DNA from: Bacteroidetes/Chlorobi group bacterium ChocPot_Mid
GTDB lineage: Bacteria; Bacteroidota; Ignavibacteria; Kapaibacteriales; UBA2268
Reading direction: 5' to 3'
DNA: 8,797 bases
NCBI GenBank assembly: GCA_003731675.1
Contig: RCNQ01000049.1
Location: 1-8,797 of the forward strand
Positions 5,853 through 8,797 of the stretch are shown here, in pieces (within the stretch, counting starts at the first letter, position 1; each line of letters begins with the position of its first letter). A program made the position numbers and the translations under genes. Under the pieces are notes generated by a model. The model made no database searches. It was not told where the DNA came from and worked only from the letters and a program-made list of their open reading frames with translations.

Positions 5853-7688
5853 GTGAATGCAATGCCATTAATAATTATTGCGCTTGCAATATTCGTTTTA
5901 GCATATAGATTTTATTACAGTTTCATTGTTGCAAAAGTAGTCACTATAAATGAACTGAACAAAACACCTGCCGATAGACTTTACGACGGAAGTAACTATA
6001 TCCCAATGAAGAAATGGATTCTATTTGGACACCATTTCGCTGCAATTGCGGGTGCTGGTCCTTTAGTCGGACCTGTCTTAGCGGCACAATTCGGTTACTT
6101 TCCCGGTTTTGCCTGGATGGTACTCGGAGCTGTAATTGCTGGCTCAGTTCATGATTTTGTTATTTTCGTAGCATCAATTCGACATGATGGGAAATCTCTT
6201 GCAGAAATAGCCAAAGATGAAATCGGTAAACTCAGCGGCATCACTGTCTCTTTTACTACACTAATAATCCTGATAATCGCAATGGCAGGGCTTTCCATTG
6301 TTGTCGTCAATGCTTTAAGTCACAGCCCTTGGGGAACTTTCACAATTGCATCTACTATCCCGATTGCAATTTTAATGGGTCTCTGGATGTTCAGATTCAG
6401 AAAAGGAAAAACAGTTGAAGCAACAATCATTGGTGTTGTCCTTCTTGTTGCGGCTGTTATCTACGGCAAAGAAGTGCCGGGAACTGCTTTGGGAAATGCT
6501 TTGATGTTTGAGCATCACACGTTAACAATCCTTCTTTGCATGTATGGATTTTTTGCATCTGTTCTGCCAGTGTGGTTGCTACTTACTCCAAGAGATTACC
6601 TAAGCTCTTTTATGAAACTTGGCGTTGTTGTTTTTCTGGCACTCGGAGTAATCATAGTAATGCCCGATATGCACATGCCCGCTTTTACAAGCTTTACAAA
6701 AGGTGGTGGTCCGATAATACCCGGAGCTTTGTTCCCCTACCTTTTTATTACTATTGCATGTGGTGCAATTTCTGGCTTTCATTCGCTGGTTAGCTCAGGT
6801 ACTTCCCCAAAAATGCTTGATAACGAAAAACACATAAAAATGATTTCCATGGGAGCAATGCTCTCTGAATCCATGGTAAGCATTCTGGCTTTGATAGCGG
6901 CTTGCTCCCTGTTACCGATGGATTATTTCCAAATAAATATACCTGTTGACAAATTCCCCTTATTTGCTGACCAGTTACGAGCAATGGGCTTTAATGAATC
7001 TAACCTCACTATGCTTAGCAAGGAAGTCGGTGAAGAATTAGCTGGCAGAACAGGAGGCGCTGTAACTTTTGCTGTTGGTATGGCTCATATTTTTTCTAAA
7101 ATCCCTGGACTTGAAAAACTCATGTCCTACTGGTACCATTTTGCCATTATGTTCGAAGCATTATTCATCTTGACTACCATTGACGCAGGAACAAGAATCG
7201 CAAGATTCATCCTTCAGGAATTATTAGGAAAAGTTTATAAACCTTTCGGTCAAACCAACTGGTTACCTGGCAATTTAATAGCCAGCTCTGTTGTAGTCTT
7301 TGCTTGGGGATATTTTTGCTATACTGGAAATGTTACAACCATTTGGCCCATGTTCGGTGCGGCTAATCAACTTTTAGCCACGGTTGCTCTTGTTGTCGGA
7401 ACTTCGTATATCATTAACAGAGGTAAAGTTAAATATTCCTGGGTCACTATTGTCCCGCTTGTTTTTGTTGGAGTTGTAACAACAACTTCAGGTATAATGA
7501 ATATGTTCAATATTTACCTGCCATTGATATCAACTCCTGGCAAAGAGCTTATCGGATGGATTAACTTTTTACTAACAGGAATTATCATTGCCTGTGTTTT
7601 AACCATTTTCCTCGATTCTTTGCCAAGATGGTATAAAGTTGTCAAGAATAAATCGTATATTACTGATGCAGGAATTGCTAAAGTTTAA
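5853..7688 (+). CDS. cstA: CstA-family carbon starvation protein, pyruvate/peptide transporter
   Basis: This 611-residue inner membrane protein has many transmembrane helices. CstA and its relative BtsT in Escherichia coli take up pyruvate, and CstA has also been linked to peptide use during carbon starvation; which substrate applies here cannot be read from the sequence. Family hallmarks seen are WILFGHHFAAIAGAGPLVGP (55-74), AGSVHDFVIF (96-105), WLLLTPRDYLSSFMKLG (241-257), GAISGFHSLVSSGTSPK (304-320), ALFILTTIDAGTRIARF (436-452) and IWPMFGAANQLLATVAL (497-513). The protein is shorter than the roughly 700-residue E. coli forms, but its end after the last helix (about 568-588) looks natural. 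The start is GTG, supported by an AGAGG site. An amino acid permease gene follows 35 bp after the stop with no terminator between, suggesting one nutrient-uptake operon. The promoter is expected in the preceding 229 bp. No BtsS/BtsR-type two-component genes are visible in the window. Confidence 0.93.
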   Translation: MNAMPLIIIALAIFVLAYRFYYSFIVAKVVTINELNKTPADRLYDGSNYIPMKKWILFGHHFAAIAGAGPLVGPVLAAQFGYFPGFAWMVLGAVIAGSVHDFVIFVASIRHDGKSLAEIAKDEIGKLSGITVSFTTLIILIIAMAGLSIVVVNALSHSPWGTFTIASTIPIAILMGLWMFRFRKGKTVEATIIGVVLLVAAVIYGKEVPGTALGNALMFEHHTLTILLCMYGFFASVLPVWLLLTPRDYLSSFMKLGVVVFLALGVIIVMPDMHMPAFTSFTKGGGPIIPGALFPYLFITIACGAISGFHSLVSSGTSPKMLDNEKHIKMISMGAMLSESMVSILALIAACSLLPMDYFQINIPVDKFPLFADQLRAMGFNESNLTMLSKEVGEELAGRTGGAVTFAVGMAHIFSKIPGLEKLMSYWYHFAIMFEALFILTTIDAGTRIARFILQELLGKVYKPFGQTNWLPGNLIASSVVVFAWGYFCYTGNVTTIWPMFGAANQLLATVALVVGTSYIINRGKVKYSWVTIVPLVFVGVVTTTSGIMNMFNIYLPLISTPGKELIGWINFLLTGIIIACVLTIFLDSLPRWYKVVKNKSYITDAGIAKV

Positions 7689-7723
7689 TCGTTTAATTTA
7701 TTAACCATTAACTGGAATTTTTT

Positions 7724-8797
7724 ATGTTGGAAAATCTGATAATTCTTTTAGCTTTAGGAATATTGTTTATTTGTTCATTCTCCTTTTTCCGCTACCGAAA
7801 GGAAATATTCAGAAGTAAACCAGTCGAAGCTTTCGAAGAAGATATGAAAAAAAGTGGTCTCCGAAGAGTTCTTGGAAAATGGGGTTTGACAAGCATAGGT
7901 GTAGGTGCTATAATTGGTGCAGGTATTTTCGTTATGACTGGTGTCGGTGCAAGAGAATATGCAGGACCTGCCCTCGCATTATCATTTGTTATTGCTGGTA
8001 TGGGTTGCACTTTTGCGGCACTTTGCTATGCAGAATTTGCTTCTTTCCTTCCCGTAGAAGGTTCTGCCTATGCATATTCCTATGCAACAATGGGTGAATT
8101 TTTCGCCTGGATTATCGGATGGGACTTAATCCTCGAATACGCTATGGCTTCTGCCGCAGTTAGTGTCGGTTGGTCTGGTTATCTCGCTAAATTTTTAAAC
8201 TTATTTAACATCAAATTCCCTCTTTGGCTGACAAGTGATTGGTTCAGTGCTTCAAAAGCTCTGTCAGATGCCGCTACCAACGCAACAGCCAAAGCTGAGT
8301 TATTAACTCATTACTCTTCACTCGATTTACCCATGCTCTTCGGTCATCAAATCGCCGTGAATTTACCTGCTTTCATCATTGTTTGGGTTGTTACTTTAAT
8401 ACTTGTAAAAGGTATCAAAGAAGCAGCAAGTACAAACATAGTAATGGTTACTATTAAAGTCATCGTGGTTTTATTTATCATCATAGTCGGTGCTTCTTAT
8501 ATCAATATAGAAAACTGGACACCATTTATCCCCGAAAGAACGACTCTTTCTGGACCATTAGGTACTCATCAGGCATATGGTTTCCTCGGAATTATTTCAG
8601 GTGCCGCTTATATCTTCTTTGCATACATCGGATTTGATACTGTTTCAACGCAAGCAGGTGAAGCAAAAAATCCAAAAAAAGATGTTCCGTTCGGCATTAT
8701 TACTTCACTGGTTATATGCACAGTCCTTTATATAGCAGTTTCATTGGTTTTGACAGGTATGATGAACGACAAAGAACTAAAGCTTCAGGCACCTATT
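7724..8797 (+). CDS. APC-superfamily cationic amino acid transporter (CAT/YfnA type), 3' truncated
   Basis: The ATG at 7724 opens a frame that runs without a stop to the last base, giving 358 residues of an expected 500 or more. Family motifs are IGVGAIIGAGIFVMTG (58-73), the unwound first-helix substrate site; CYAEFASFLPVEGSAYAYSY (101-120); WIIGWDLILEYAMASAA (129-145); VKGIKEAASTN (228-238); and YIGFDTVSTQAGEAKNPKKD (301-320). This profile matches the CAT subfamily that includes bacterial YfnA/ApcT-like amino acid/proton symporters; the exact substrate is unknown. Two departures stand out: an additional hydrophobic segment (about 3-22) ahead of the usual FRSKPVEA start region, and a fairly long hydrophilic loop (about 165-208) after helix 3. 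A weak GGA (7714-7716) precedes the ATG. The gene lies 35 bp after cstA, same strand, probably co-transcribed. Helices beyond about residue 346 are outside the window. Confidence 0.93.
   Translation, partial: MLENLIILLALGILFICSFSFFRYRKEIFRSKPVEAFEEDMKKSGLRRVLGKWGLTSIGVGAIIGAGIFVMTGVGAREYAGPALALSFVIAGMGCTFAALCYAEFASFLPVEGSAYAYSYATMGEFFAWIIGWDLILEYAMASAAVSVGWSGYLAKFLNLFNIKFPLWLTSDWFSASKALSDAATNATAKAELLTHYSSLDLPMLFGHQIAVNLPAFIIVWVVTLILVKGIKEAASTNIVMVTIKVIVVLFIIIVGASYINIENWTPFIPERTTLSGPLGTHQAYGFLGIISGAAYIFFAYIGFDTVSTQAGEAKNPKKDVPFGIITSLVICTVLYIAVSLVLTGMMNDKELKLQAPI

Noticed and set aside
6536..6984. Short open frames inside cstA on both strands
   Set aside because: They overlap conserved CstA motifs, and their Cys/Trp/Tyr-rich or Lys-rich compositions look like out-of-frame translation.
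7689..7723. Terminator between cstA and the permease gene
   Set aside because: The 35 bp contain only short AT-rich near-repeats with no stable stem or T-run after one.
7792..8097. Open frames of 72 codons on both strands at the start of the permease gene
   Set aside because: The conserved permease frame beginning at 7724 covers this region and explains it fully.

Overview
The window is AT-rich and fits a member of the Bacteroidota / Ignavibacteriota / Kapabacteria group. The main reason is two adjacent minus-strand genes whose proteins end in type IX secretion (T9SS, Por) C-terminal sorting domains, a trait largely confined to that assemblage. A stand-alone Tll0287-like (DUF3365) haem domain protein and mostly weak Shine-Dalgarno sequences agree with this. 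No finer placement can be justified from the sequence alone. No rRNA, tRNA, insertion sequence, CRISPR array or phage gene was seen.

Layout. (1) Positions 1-345 hold the 3' end of a gene for a periplasmic c-type haem protein with one CxxCH motif, closed by a clear intrinsic terminator at 372-411. (2) Positions 512-3749 hold a two-gene plus-strand unit: a large Lon-like AAA_32 protease with an intact Ser/Lys dyad but degenerate nucleotide-binding motifs, followed with a 17 bp overlap by ribulose-phosphate 3-epimerase (rpe). (3) The minus-strand unit 5623-3746 encodes a small exported protein that is little more than a signal peptide, a linker and a T9SS sorting domain, and then, 6 bp later, a WD40-repeat exported protein that also carries a T9SS sorting domain. 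Its last gene meets rpe tail to tail with overlapping stop codons. (4) After a 229 bp AT-rich divergent intergenic region, positions 5853-8797 hold a plus-strand uptake unit: a CstA-family carrier with a GTG start, and 35 bp later an APC-superfamily cationic amino acid transporter (CAT/YfnA type) cut by the window edge.

How the parts work together. cstA and the amino acid permease plausibly form a nutrient-scavenging operon importing pyruvate or peptides plus amino acids. The two sorting-domain proteins plausibly form a secretion-substrate operon. The lon-rpe pairing has no obvious functional logic but is tightly coupled by overlap. The window looks mostly like ordinary chromosome. The points most worth a second look are the sorting-domain-only protein beside the WD40 cargo, the altered ATPase site of the Lon-like protease, and an extra N-terminal hydrophobic segment on the permease. 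I see no strong evidence of a wholly new system.
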